DNA of 64,000 nucleotides from the NCBI RefSeq assembly GCF_003352915.1, contig NZ_CP022314.1, positions 3,612,577 through 3,676,576 of the forward strand, given 5' to 3'. The notes under the pieces were generated by a model. That model was not told the DNA's origin. It searched no databases and saw only the letters and a list, made by a program, of their open reading frames with translations. This document shows, in pieces, positions 8,659 through 16,811 of the stretch (its first letter is position 1; every line of letters begins with the position of its first letter). Origin of the DNA: Arthrobacter sp. PM3 (lineage in GTDB: Bacteria > Actinomycetota > Actinomycetes > Actinomycetales > Micrococcaceae). The position numbers and the translations under genes were made by a program.

Positions 8659-9528
8659 ATGAGCAAAGCAATCGTCGTCGGCATCAACGGGTCTGCAGGC
8701 AGCGACGCCGCCCTGACCTGGGCCCTGCAGCGGGCCTCCCGGGACAAGCTCCCGGTCATCGCCCTCCACGCGGTGGACGACCGCTGGATGTCGCCGGACT
8801 TCCAGTACCACGAACTGATCCGGCAGTCGGGAATGGACCTCCTGGAGAAAGCCAAAGCGAGCGCCCACGAACAGGCCCCCGACGTCGAGGTCGACATCCA
8901 GCTCCGGCACGGCAGCGGCGGATCAGTGCTGCGGGATGTCTCCAAGGAGGCTGCCATCATCGTGGTCGGCGGCCATGAAAAGCACCACCTGGACGGCGGT
9001 CCCGTCACCGACCGGGCCCTGCAGGTGGTCTCCGCCTCGGAATGCCCCGTGGCCGTCATCCCGGCCAAAGCCGGCGCCGCGGCCAAAGGCGTGGTGGTCG
9101 GGGTGGACGGCTCCGCGGAGTCGCAGCAGGCGGTCGCGGTCGCGGCCGCGGAGGCGGACAGCGGCGGCGACGAGCTCACGGTCGTCCTGGCGTTCAAGAC
9201 CCCCGCCCGCTGGGTCGAGAAGCAGCTGCCCTCCAGCGGCCTCGCCGAGAGCATGGTCGAAGAAAACCGGATCGTGCTCGCGGAATCAGTGGCCGGACTC
9301 GGCGACAAATACCCTGACCTGGTGGTCCATCAGCGGCTCGAGACAGACACCCAGCCGGCGAAGGCCCTGGTGGATGCCGCCGCTGACGCCCGGCTGCTTG
9401 TGATCGGCAGCCACGGGCGCGGCGGGTTCTCCCGGACGGTGCTCGGCTCCACGGCGCACGCCGTGCTGCTGAACGTGCCGTGCCCCACCCTCGTCACACG
9501 CGTCCACAAGGTCAAGCACGGGGACTGA
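8659..9528 (+). CDS. Tandem-domain universal stress protein (UspA family)
   Basis: 289 aa from ATG 8659, with an AGAGCAGG site upstream; the longer open frame from 8554 starts with an Arg-rich stretch outside the USP fold. Two UspA domains are seen, each opening with a beta-strand and glycine motif (VVGINGSAGSDAAL and VVVGVDGSAESQQAV). Domain 2 ends with the full nucleotide-binding signature GSHGRGGFSRTVLGST; domain 1 has a degenerate form (GGHEKHHLDGG). Tandem USPs of this kind are typical of actinobacteria and are induced by hypoxia and growth arrest in mycobacteria. A DosR-like palindrome lies upstream and a perfect terminator downstream, so it forms its own unit at the end of the stress island. 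ATP binding by domain 2 is likely. Confidence 0.95.
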   Translation: MSKAIVVGINGSAGSDAALTWALQRASRDKLPVIALHAVDDRWMSPDFQYHELIRQSGMDLLEKAKASAHEQAPDVEVDIQLRHGSGGSVLRDVSKEAAIIVVGGHEKHHLDGGPVTDRALQVVSASECPVAVIPAKAGAAAKGVVVGVDGSAESQQAVAVAAAEADSGGDELTVVLAFKTPARWVEKQLPSSGLAESMVEENRIVLAESVAGLGDKYPDLVVHQRLETDTQPAKALVDAAADARLLVIGSHGRGGFSRTVLGSTAHAVLLNVPCPTLVTRVHKVKHGD

Positions 9529-9607
9529 CGCCCCGCCAGGATTCAGTTGCCCGGCGCCGCCCCGAGTTGCCCGGCGCCGCCCGGCACTGCCCGGACCAGA
9601 CAGGCAG

Positions 9608-9630
9608 GCCCCCTCCGCGGAGGGGGCTTT
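9608..9630 (+). terminator. Rho-independent terminator after the USP gene
   Basis: A perfect 20-bp palindrome (GCCCCCTCCGCGGAGGGGGC at 9608-9627) followed by TTT, 80 bases after the USP stop. Confidence 0.8.
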
Positions 9631-9662
9631 CCGCCGTCGCCGGCGGATGGGAGGATGTTGCC

Positions 9663-10364
9663 GTGGACCCCATCAACGTGGATTCCTTCTTCAACTTTGT
9701 CACCCACTCCTGGTGGCTCGTCTTCCCCATGAGCGGACTGATCGGCGGGTGGGCCCGGTCCTGGTCCAAAGCCACTGAACGTCGGCACCGGCGCCGCGTC
9801 GAGCTCTACACGCTCAAGAACCAGGCGGCCCAGGCGGAACAGGCCAGCCACGCTCAGGTCACCGCCCTGCTGAAGGCACACGACGCCGTCAACCGGCGCT
9901 GGCTGGACTACGAACTCGACGTGGGGAAACTGATCGACTATCCGGTCATGAGCGATGTCCGGGAGCCCCTCACCGTGGCGTTCCTGCGGGCGAAGCGGGA
10001 GGCCGACGGCCTGCGCCCTGCAACGCCCGGGGACATCAGGACCGCGGCCGGGCTGGCGGAGTACCGGGCGGCGGTCACCGGTTTCGAGGTCGCCTTCGAC
10101 GTCGCCGAACGCGAAGCCAAGCGGATCAGGGACAGCAAGTTCACCGGGCCGGAACGGCAGCGGCTCGAAACCGCCCGGAAGCTCCTGCGGATCGCCTCGG
10201 ACGCCGCGGCCACGCCCGCCGAACGGCAGACGGCCTACCGGCGCGCCCGACGTGAACTCGACGGGATCATCGTGCTGCCCGAAGCCACGCTGGCGGCGCT
10301 GGAGGACAAGATCGCCTCCATGCTCGACGCCGGCCCGGCACCTGACGTCCGCCGGGCCGGCTGA
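9663..10364 (+). CDS. Hypothetical protein with one N-terminal membrane segment and helical, charged body
   Basis: 233 aa from the GTG at 9663, which has a good GGGAGG site; the longer frame from 9480 runs through the USP gene and terminator and is not credible. Near residues 8-30 a hydrophobic stretch (SFFNFVTHSWWLVFPMSGLI) suggests a membrane anchor. The rest is rich in Ala, Arg and Glu and looks helical, possibly coiled-coil, with ERRHRRRVELYTLKNQAAQ after the membrane segment. I do not recognise a family. It lies between a terminator and a convergent catabolic operon, so it is probably transcribed alone. Confidence 0.75.
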   Translation: MDPINVDSFFNFVTHSWWLVFPMSGLIGGWARSWSKATERRHRRRVELYTLKNQAAQAEQASHAQVTALLKAHDAVNRRWLDYELDVGKLIDYPVMSDVREPLTVAFLRAKREADGLRPATPGDIRTAAGLAEYRAAVTGFEVAFDVAEREAKRIRDSKFTGPERQRLETARKLLRIASDAAATPAERQTAYRRARRELDGIIVLPEATLAALEDKIASMLDAGPAPDVRRAG

Positions 10365-10376
10365 GCGGGGAACGGC

Positions 10377-11141
10377 TCAGATCCACTTCGGGGCGGCCGG
10401 GACCGATCCGCCGCCGGAGGCGCCTGCTGCGCTAGCGCCGGTGGCGGTCACCTCGTTGCTGCCGCGGCCCGCGGCCCAGGCAACCACTGCGGGAAGCGGG
10501 CCTGAGACCACGGTCGGGGACTGCGCGCCGGTGTCCCCGAACGCTAGGTCCGTGCCTGCCACCGTGACGAGCAGCCCGCTGTCGGAACCGCGGGCGTGCC
10601 AGGCGCCGGTGATGTCCGCCAGGAGGCGCTCCAGGACCGGGGCCGGGATGTCGGCGAAGGTGGCGCCGTTGTCGAGGTCCACCGCGTGCATCCAGACTTC
10701 CCGGGTCCGCATCCAGACGGTTTCGCTGGCCGGGACCAGGCGGCCCTGGGCGGTCTTGACCGTGTGGTGCCAGGCATCGGCCGGCAGGTCCCGCCATTCG
10801 ACGTTCAGATGGACCGCGGAGTGGTCGAACAGGTTCCGCAGCGCGATCGGGCTCAGGGTCGCGCCGAAGTCGATCTCGTGGTCCCGGGCGGCCGCGGAGG
10901 CGTACATCGGGGTCTCCACGCCCGTGGCCGCCCACTCGATGAGCCGGGCGATGGCGCGGGCGTTGTAGCCGATGTGCGCCGCGACGTGACGGCGGGTCCA
11001 GCCCGGCAGCAGGGACCCGCCGTCGAGGTCCGCGTCACTGAGCTCGTTGAGCTTTCGGGCGAAGAACGCGGTGCCCCGGCGCGCCTGCAGCAGGCCCGCG
11101 AGCAGTTCCGGGTCCGTCGTCTGGTCGTGGCGGGCAACCAT
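10377..11141 (-). CDS. genM: Mycothiol-dependent maleylpyruvate isomerase
   Basis: 254 aa. It isomerises maleylpyruvate, the ring-cleavage product of gentisate, to fumarylpyruvate with mycothiol as cofactor. The DinB/maleylpyruvate-isomerase N-terminal fold is recognisable, and the expected zinc ligands are in place: H52 in TRRHVAAH, then E148 and H152 in TREVWMHAVDLD. Its ATG shares one base with the stop of the fumarylpyruvate hydrolase gene (TGATG), so it is the last gene of the genD-genF-genM operon. The order is that of the Corynebacterium glutamicum gentisate cluster. Dependence on mycothiol fits an actinobacterial host. Confidence 0.92.
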   Translation of the reverse strand: MVARHDQTTDPELLAGLLQARRGTAFFARKLNELSDADLDGGSLLPGWTRRHVAAHIGYNARAIARLIEWAATGVETPMYASAAARDHEIDFGATLSPIALRNLFDHSAVHLNVEWRDLPADAWHHTVKTAQGRLVPASETVWMRTREVWMHAVDLDNGATFADIPAPVLERLLADITGAWHARGSDSGLLVTVAGTDLAFGDTGAQSPTVVSGPLPAVVAWAAGRGSNEVTATGASAAGASGGGSVPAAPKWI

Positions 11142-11977
11142 CAGGCCTCCTTGACCACGCGGTTCTTCAGCTGGCCCAGCCCCTCGATGGTCGTGACCAG
11201 GACCTGGCCCTCCTGCAGGTACCGCTTGGGATCCTGGGCGTGGCCGACGCCGCCCGCGGTGCCGGTGGCAATCACGTCGCCCGGGTTCAGGGTGATGATG
11301 GTGGAAATGTAGGACACCAGGTACTCGGGGGTGAAGACGAGGTCGCCGGTGGGGGTTTGCTGCTGGATCTCACCGTCCACCTCGGAGGTCATGAGCGGGC
11401 CGGCGGTGAATTCGTCCTTGGTGACCAGCGCCGGGCCGAACGGGGTGGACTTCTCCCAGGTCTTGCCCTGCAGCCACTGGATGGTGCGGAACTGGTAGTC
11501 GCGCATGCTGACATCGTTCAGGACGGCGTAGCCGGCGATGTGCCCGGCGGCGTCCGCTTCGCTGATCCGGCGGCCCTTCTTGCCGATCACGACGGCGAGC
11601 TCGGCCTCCCAGTCGACGGCGTCGGATTCCTGCGGGAGGGCCAGGTCGTCGTTGGGGCCGATCAGGGATTCCTGGTACTTGGCGAACAGGGTGGGGAACT
11701 CGGGGACCTCGCGGCCCATTTCCTTGATGTGGTTGCGGTAGTTGTGGCCCACGCAGATGATCTTGCCCGGGGCGGGCACGACGGCGGCAAGGTCGGCGCC
11801 CTCAAGCGGATGGGTGGCGCCGCTGGCCGCCTTCGCGGTGGCTTCCCAAGTGGGGTCCTGCAGCAGGGCGCCCACGTCGGAGAAGCCCGGAATTTCGGTG
11901 AGGGTGTCGCCGTCCTGGCGGACCGCCGTCGTGCTCGTGCCGTTGCCGTCGGAAAGGCGGAGAGTGAGGAGTCTCAT
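11141..11977 (-). CDS. genF: Fumarylpyruvate hydrolase (FAA hydrolase family)
   Basis: 278 aa from the ATG at 11977 (MRLLTLRL); a longer frame upstream runs into genD and is not used. It hydrolyses fumarylpyruvate to fumarate and pyruvate, the last step of the gentisate route. FAH-fold hallmarks are CVGHNYRNHIKEMG, the metal-binding region VDWEAELAVVIGKKG, NDVSMRDYQFR and a C-terminal LNPGDVIATGTAGGVG. The start overlaps the genD stop by one base (TAATG) and its stop overlaps the genM start, so the three genes are translationally coupled. Context, rather than the fold alone, decides fumarylpyruvate as substrate. Confidence 0.92.
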   Translation of the reverse strand: MRLLTLRLSDGNGTSTTAVRQDGDTLTEIPGFSDVGALLQDPTWEATAKAASGATHPLEGADLAAVVPAPGKIICVGHNYRNHIKEMGREVPEFPTLFAKYQESLIGPNDDLALPQESDAVDWEAELAVVIGKKGRRISEADAAGHIAGYAVLNDVSMRDYQFRTIQWLQGKTWEKSTPFGPALVTKDEFTAGPLMTSEVDGEIQQQTPTGDLVFTPEYLVSYISTIITLNPGDVIATGTAGGVGHAQDPKRYLQEGQVLVTTIEGLGQLKNRVVKEA

Positions 11978-13107
11978 TACTTGGTGCGTCCTTCGATGTA
12001 GGTGCGGTTGAAGTTCAGGCGCTCGAAAATGGGAGCGTCGCTGAAGCGGAAGAGATCGAATTCCGTCTCTGCCTGGAGCGACCAGGCCGCCCAGGACGGG
12101 ACGACGAAGAGGTCGCCCTTGGCCAGGGCCTTCGTTTCGCCGTCGAGGACCACGGAGCCGCTGCCCTCGAAAACCTGCCACACACTCGAACCAACTTCGC
12201 GGACAGCCTCGGTGGAAGCGCCGGCGCGGAGCCGGTGGAATTCGGCCCGGATGGTGGGCATGACGTCCCCGCCGGTGGTGGGGTTGGTGTAGCGGACGGC
12301 GGCGTGGCCCTGGGACACGGTGGCCGGGTGGCCCTCGTCCTCAAGGAGCAGCTGCTCGCGCAGGGCGCGGTCCGTGTATTCCCAGCGGTACGCGGCGATG
12401 GGGGAGCTGGTGGTGTTGTCCAGGCCGGAGAGCGGGCGCAGGCCGGGGTGCGCCCAGAGCCGCTCGGAGCGGGAGATGTCCGGGGTGGCCTCGTCGGTGA
12501 CGCGTTCGGTGCCGAACTCGAAGAACCCGGCGTCGGCGTAGTGCACGAACGGAATGTCCAGGCCGTCGATCCAGGCCATCGGCTCGTCGGTGTCGTTGTG
12601 GTGGCCGTGGAAGTTCCATCCCGGGGTCAGCAGGAAGTCGCCGCGGGACATCCGCACCGGGTCGCCGTTGACGACCGTCCAGACGCCTTCGCCCTCGACG
12701 ACGAAGCGGAACGCGTTCTGCGAGTGGCGGTGCTCGGGGGCCGTCTCGCGGGCACCAAGGTACTGGATCGCGGCCCACAGCGTGGGGGTGGCGTACGGCG
12801 TGTTCCCGAGCCCGGGGTTCGCGAGGGCGATGGCGCGGCGTTCCCCGCCGCGGCCCACCGGCACGAGGTCGCCGGCACGGGCCGCCAGCGGGTAGAGATC
12901 GTCCCAGCGCCACACGTGCGGGACGGCCTTCGGCGACGGGACCATCGGCATGAGGTCCGCGATCTCCGTCCACAGCGGGATCAGGTTCCCGGCGTCGAAG
13001 TCCCGGTACAGCTCCTCGAGCTGTGCGGCTTCCTCGGGCGTGGGTTCGGGCGCGATGTGCTGGGCCGCAACCGACTCGTGCGTGGTGTTATCGGCACTGA
13101 TGGACAC
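11977..13107 (-). CDS. genD: Gentisate 1,2-dioxygenase
   Basis: 376 aa, GTG start with a strong AGGAGG at 13112-13117. It is a bicupin ring-cleavage enzyme that opens gentisate with O2 and Fe(II) to maleylpyruvate. Cupin 1 carries the metal motif EHRHSQNAFRFVVEGEG and later HGHHNDTD; cupin 2 lies in the C-terminal third (VLDGETKALAKGDLFVVPSW). It is the first gene of the genD-genF-genM operon. An inverted repeat 80-95 bases upstream (13186-13202) matches the one at genR/genK and is the likely GenR operator. Confidence 0.95.
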   Translation of the reverse strand: MSISADNTTHESVAAQHIAPEPTPEEAAQLEELYRDFDAGNLIPLWTEIADLMPMVPSPKAVPHVWRWDDLYPLAARAGDLVPVGRGGERRAIALANPGLGNTPYATPTLWAAIQYLGARETAPEHRHSQNAFRFVVEGEGVWTVVNGDPVRMSRGDFLLTPGWNFHGHHNDTDEPMAWIDGLDIPFVHYADAGFFEFGTERVTDEATPDISRSERLWAHPGLRPLSGLDNTTSSPIAAYRWEYTDRALREQLLLEDEGHPATVSQGHAAVRYTNPTTGGDVMPTIRAEFHRLRAGASTEAVREVGSSVWQVFEGSGSVVLDGETKALAKGDLFVVPSWAAWSLQAETEFDLFRFSDAPIFERLNFNRTYIEGRTK

Positions 13108-13185
13108 GGGGACCTCCTCGGTAGAAACGGAACTGTGCGTTGGCGTAGTCCGACTCTACGGAGGGGCCCGTGTGACCTCCAGCAT

Positions 13186-13202
13186 ATTCTGTCTGCCAGA
13201 AT
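13186..13202. promoter_or_regulatory. Putative GenR operator ahead of genD
   Basis: Perfect inverted repeat ATTCTG-N5-CAGAAT between the genD start and the 3' end of genR. The same half-sites occur at 14021-14035. IclR-type GenR of C. glutamicum is known to bind ATTC-type inverted repeats at both gen operons, which fits the placement. Confidence 0.65.
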
Positions 13203-13206
13203 TAGC

Positions 13207-14028
13207 TCAGTCCGGCTCGGCAGGGTTCGCGGCGATGTCGATCTCCAGTTGGCGGCGGGTTTCGCGCAGGGCCGCCACCAGCCCGGCGTCGAACACCGCC
13301 CTGAACCGGATGGACGGCGCGGCGACGCTGAGCGCCCCCACCACCTGCCCTTGCCGGTTGTGGAGGGCCATGCCGAGGGCGCTGACGCCCTCTTCGGTTC
13401 CTTCAAAATTGGCGGCGAAGCCGTTCGCGCGGATGGACTCCAGCTCGCGGAGGAACGCCGGATACTCGCTGTCCGGGATGGTGTCGCCGCCGATCTCCGC
13501 GTTGCTGCTGCGGAACAGCTGCTCAAGGAGGGGCAGATCCAGCTCCGCCAGCATCGCCTTCCCCCCGGAGGTCCTGCTGGCCGGCATCACCGTGCCCTGG
13601 CGGTCGCCGACCCGCAGCACGTTGGTCCCCTCCACCGTGGCCAGGAACCGGACCTTCGTCCCGACCCGGATCATGAGGTTGACGGTCTCGTTGATCCGGG
13701 CCGAGAGCAGTTCCATGTGCGGCTGGGCGAGCGTGCGCAGCAGCTTGGTCCAGCTCAGGCCGGCCGGTCCCACGCCCATGGCCGGGCCCGGGACGTAGCG
13801 GCGGGTTTCGTCCTGCACGGCGAACCCCCGGTACACCAGCATGGCCAGGAGGCGGTGGGCGGTCGAGGGCGCCACGCCCAGTTCCGCCGCGGCGTCCTTG
13901 AGCCGCAGCGTGCCGGTGTCGCGCAGCAACTGCAGCAGCACCAGGGCGTTGTCCACCGCCTCGATGGAATAGGTGGGCCGCTTCTGCGCGGGCTTGCGGG
14001 CGGACACGGCTGCCGGTTTGTTCTGCAC
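13207..14028 (-). CDS. genR: IclR-family regulator of gentisate/3-hydroxybenzoate catabolism
   Basis: 273 aa from the GTG at 14028. An N-terminal winged helix-turn-helix (SIEAVDNALVLLQLL, LGVAPSTAHRLLAML) is followed by an IclR effector domain (SGGKAMLAELDLP, EGVSALGMALHN, GALSVAAPSIRF). I prefer GTG 14028 because a perfect TATAAT -10 box sits on the minus strand at 14040-14035, six bases before it, implying a leaderless mRNA. Upstream in-frame starts (ATG 14064, ATG 14058) have no visible ribosome-binding site and would place the operator inside the coding region. The gene lies between genD and divergent genK, as in C. glutamicum, and probably controls both operons in response to gentisate or 3-hydroxybenzoate. 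Confidence 0.9.
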   Translation of the reverse strand: MQNKPAAVSARKPAQKRPTYSIEAVDNALVLLQLLRDTGTLRLKDAAAELGVAPSTAHRLLAMLVYRGFAVQDETRRYVPGPAMGVGPAGLSWTKLLRTLAQPHMELLSARINETVNLMIRVGTKVRFLATVEGTNVLRVGDRQGTVMPASRTSGGKAMLAELDLPLLEQLFRSSNAEIGGDTIPDSEYPAFLRELESIRANGFAANFEGTEEGVSALGMALHNRQGQVVGALSVAAPSIRFRAVFDAGLVAALRETRRQLEIDIAANPAEPD

Positions 14029-14040
14029 ATCAGAATTATA
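14021..14040 (-). promoter_or_regulatory. genR promoter -10 box overlapped by second putative GenR operator
   Basis: TTCTG-N5-CAGAA (14021-14035) repeats the half-sites of the genD operator. TATAAT on the minus strand (14040-14035) overlaps its edge and lies six bases from the GTG at 14028. Binding here could repress genR and affect the divergent genK promoter. On the plus strand TATATT at 14037-14042 could serve as the genK -10. Confidence 0.55.
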
Positions 14041-14076
14041 TTGGTGTTCTCCGGGCATCGCCATGACAGTAGTGGG

Positions 14077-15417
14077 ATGAATCACACACCTTCCGCTGCA
14101 GCGCCGGAGCGGTCCGCGCCGGGCGTTCCCGGCCCCGCCACCGCTGACGGTCCTGCCTCACGGTTCTCCAAAGGCTCGGCACTGGCCGTCCTTGTCTGCT
14201 GGCTTCTGGTGGTCTTCGACGGCTACGACCTCATCGTCTACGGCACCGTCCAGTCGTCGCTGATCTCCGAAACCGGCTGGGGCCTGAACAAGGCCACCGC
14301 CGGAACGATCGGTTCCATGGCTTTCGTGGGGATGATGATCGGGGCGATCTTCGCCGGGCGCATGGCCGATTCCTGGGGCCGCCGCCGCACCATCCTGGGC
14401 TGCGCCATTGCCTTTTCGATTTTCACCATCCTCTGCGCCTTTGCCCCCAGCGCGCCCGTCTTCGGGGCCCTGCGGCTTCTGGCCGGCATCGGGCTCGGCG
14501 GCCTCGTGCCGTCGGCGAACGCGCTTGTGGCCGAACTCGTCACCGCGAAGTGGCGGTCCACGATCGCCACGTTGATGATGTCCGGCGTCCCGATTGGCGG
14601 ATCCATCGCCGCGCTGGTCGGCATCCAGCTGATCCCCGCGTTCGGCTGGGAGTCCATGTTCCTGGTCGCGTCGGTTGCCCTGCTCGTCGTGGTGCCGCTC
14701 GGCGTGAAATACCTTCCGGAGACGCTGGCGCCGGCCGGCGCAGCGGACAGGACCGTCCGGACACCGGCCGGAAACGGGCAACCGGCCAGCGAGCCTGCCG
14801 GTTTCTCCTCCCTGCTCCGGGCCCCGTACCTGGGGGTGAGTGTGTTGTTCGCCCTGGCGACGATTGCGACGCTCTTCGCCTGGTACGGCCTGGGCACCTG
14901 GCTGCCGAACCTCATGCAGCTGGCCGGCTACAACCTGGGATCCGCCCTGACGTTCGCCCTGGCCCTCAACCTGGGCGCGGTGGCCGGCTCGGTCATCACG
15001 GCCTGGGCGGGCACCCGCTTCGGTCCCATCCCCACCGGGATCGCTGCGGCCGCCGTCGCCGCCGGTGCCCTCGTGGTCCTGGTGACCGGACCGCCCGTGG
15101 GCGTCGTCTACTTCATGCTGGTCCTCGCCGGCGTGGGCACCCACGGCACGCAGTGCCTCATTATCGCTGCGGTCGCGAGCCACTATCCCGGGCACCTGCG
15201 CGGCACCGCGCTGGGCTGGGCGCTGGGGACGGGCCGCATCGGCGCCGTCGCCGCACCCCAGGTCGGCGGGCTCCTGCTCGCCTCCGGGCTGGGCGTCACT
15301 TCGAATTTCCTCGCCTTCGCCGGTGCAGCGGTCATCGCCGCGGTCCTGCTGGCCGCCGTCGGGCTCAACCTCAAATCAAAAATCTCACCCTCATCTACAG
15401 GAGCAAGCAATGTCTGA
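14077..15417 (+). CDS. genK: MFS aromatic-acid:H+ symporter, probable 3-hydroxybenzoate/gentisate importer
   Basis: 446 aa, ATG 14077. It has a twelve-helix MFS layout. The AAHS subfamily marks are visible: DGYDLIVYG in helix 1 (acidic residues needed for proton-coupled aromatic uptake) and GRMADSWGRRRT in loop 2-3. A hydrophilic central loop of about 35 residues lies near the middle. It is divergent from genR and overlaps genH by 8 bases, with a GGAG site for genH inside its 3' end. Position matches genK in C. glutamicum. The exact substrate is inferred from context. Confidence 0.9.
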   Translation: MNHTPSAAAPERSAPGVPGPATADGPASRFSKGSALAVLVCWLLVVFDGYDLIVYGTVQSSLISETGWGLNKATAGTIGSMAFVGMMIGAIFAGRMADSWGRRRTILGCAIAFSIFTILCAFAPSAPVFGALRLLAGIGLGGLVPSANALVAELVTAKWRSTIATLMMSGVPIGGSIAALVGIQLIPAFGWESMFLVASVALLVVVPLGVKYLPETLAPAGAADRTVRTPAGNGQPASEPAGFSSLLRAPYLGVSVLFALATIATLFAWYGLGTWLPNLMQLAGYNLGSALTFALALNLGAVAGSVITAWAGTRFGPIPTGIAAAAVAAGALVVLVTGPPVGVVYFMLVLAGVGTHGTQCLIIAAVASHYPGHLRGTALGWALGTGRIGAVAAPQVGGLLLASGLGVTSNFLAFAGAAVIAAVLLAAVGLNLKSKISPSSTGASNV

Positions 15418-16678
15418 GTACGCCCCGTCCACCAACGATGTCCGGTCCACCGATGTCCTCGTCGTCGGGGGCGGCATGGCCGGGCTGGCCGGGGCGCTTG
15501 CCCTGCGCGAGAACGGCGCCAACGTCACCCTCGTGGAGCGGGCACCCGAATTCGGCGAGGTCGGCGCGGGCCTGCAGATGGCCCCCAATGCCTCCCGCGT
15601 CCTGAAGCGCTGGGGCCTGCTGGAAAAGGCGCTGGAGATCGGCGTCCAGCCCGGGCACCTGGTCTTCCGCGACGCCGTCACCGGCGAGGAGCTCACCCGC
15701 CAGAGCCTTGGCGGGGAATTCGAGGAACGCTACGGTGCGCCCTACGTCGTGATCCACCGCAGCGACCTGCACCGGGTCCTGCTCGAAGGCTGCGAAGCTG
15801 CCGGGGTCACGCTCGTCAACGACGTCATGGTCGAGACCGTGGAAACCGTCAACGGCCGCGGCGTGGTCCACACCGCAGCCGGCGTGGACTATGAGGCCGA
15901 CGTCGTGGTCGGTGCCGACGGCCTGAAGTCCACCCTGCGGCCGCTGGTGTCCGACGACGAGCCCGTCTCGTCCGCGTACGTGGCCTACCGGGGCACCGTG
16001 CCGATCACCGAAAACACGCCCAAGGCCGACCTCGAGGACGTGATCGTCTACCTCGGACCCGACTGCCACCTGGTCCAGTACCCGCTGCGCAAGGGCGAGC
16101 TGCTGAACACCGTGGCCGTGTTCAAGTCCGCCTCGTTCGAGCGCGGCGAAGAGCAGTACGGCGGCGTCGACGAACTGGAGGCCGCGTACAAGGACTGCGT
16201 CCCCGCCGTCCGGGAGGCCCTGAAGAACCTGGCCACCGGCATCCGCTGGCCCATGTACGACCGCAACCCGATCGAAAACTGGGTCGCCGGCCGGATGGTC
16301 CTCATGGGCGACGCCGCCCACCCGATGCTCCAGTACCTCGCCCAGGGCGCCTGCCAGGCGCTCGAGGACGCCGCCGTGCTGCAGGACGTGACCAACGGCA
16401 CCGTCTTCACCGCGGACGGCGTAAACCCGGAAGCCTGGGACGGTGCGCTCCGGGAGTTCAACACCATCCGGGCCGGCCGCACCGCCCGGGTCCAGCGCAC
16501 GGCCCGCATCTGGGGCGAGTCCTGGCACGTGTCCGGACTGGCCCGGACACTGCGCAACCTGCTGTTCAAGAGCCGGAAGGACAACGACTTCCAGTACAAC
16601 GACTGGCTGTACGGCCAGGACGGCGACGGCGTGCCGGCCGCACACAGCGAGGCGGCCCGGCTGGTGCTTCCCGCCTAG
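15410..16678 (+). CDS. genH: 3-hydroxybenzoate 6-hydroxylase (FAD monooxygenase)
   Basis: 422 aa, ATG 15410 with ACAGGAG upstream. It should convert 3-hydroxybenzoate to gentisate with NAD(P)H and O2. Group A flavoprotein hydroxylase motifs are complete: dinucleotide fold VLVVGGGMAGLAGALAL near residue 12, the DG motif GADGLKST, and the GD motif MGDAAHPMLQYLAQGACQ. The family also contains salicylate hydroxylases, but linkage to gentisate dioxygenase makes the 3-hydroxybenzoate assignment much more likely. It is the second and last gene of the genK-genH operon; a long terminator hairpin follows. Confidence 0.92.
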   Translation: MSEYAPSTNDVRSTDVLVVGGGMAGLAGALALRENGANVTLVERAPEFGEVGAGLQMAPNASRVLKRWGLLEKALEIGVQPGHLVFRDAVTGEELTRQSLGGEFEERYGAPYVVIHRSDLHRVLLEGCEAAGVTLVNDVMVETVETVNGRGVVHTAAGVDYEADVVVGADGLKSTLRPLVSDDEPVSSAYVAYRGTVPITENTPKADLEDVIVYLGPDCHLVQYPLRKGELLNTVAVFKSASFERGEEQYGGVDELEAAYKDCVPAVREALKNLATGIRWPMYDRNPIENWVAGRMVLMGDAAHPMLQYLAQGACQALEDAAVLQDVTNGTVFTADGVNPEAWDGALREFNTIRAGRTARVQRTARIWGESWHVSGLARTLRNLLFKSRKDNDFQYNDWLYGQDGDGVPAAHSEAARLVLPA

Positions 16679-16700
16679 CCTCTGTGACCGGACCGCGCGG

Positions 16701-16747
16701 CCCTGAAATTGCCGGCCATCTGCCAGGTGGCCGGCAATTTAGGGTCT
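16701..16747 (+). terminator. Long terminator hairpin after genK-genH
   Basis: Perfect 13-bp stem AAATTGCCGGCCA (16706-16718) with TGGCCGGCAATTT (16728-16740), extended by CCCT/AGGG outside a one-base bulge, followed by TCTTCC. Confidence 0.8.
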
Positions 16748-16811
16748 TCCGGCACGTTTTGCCCTGCCGTCTTTCCCACGTACCATCGATAAGGTTTCAA
16801 GCTGCTTTAGC

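Noticed and set aside
12235..14076. Long upstream extension of the genK frame
   Set aside because: It covers genD and genR on the opposite strand; the MFS fold starts after ATG 14077.
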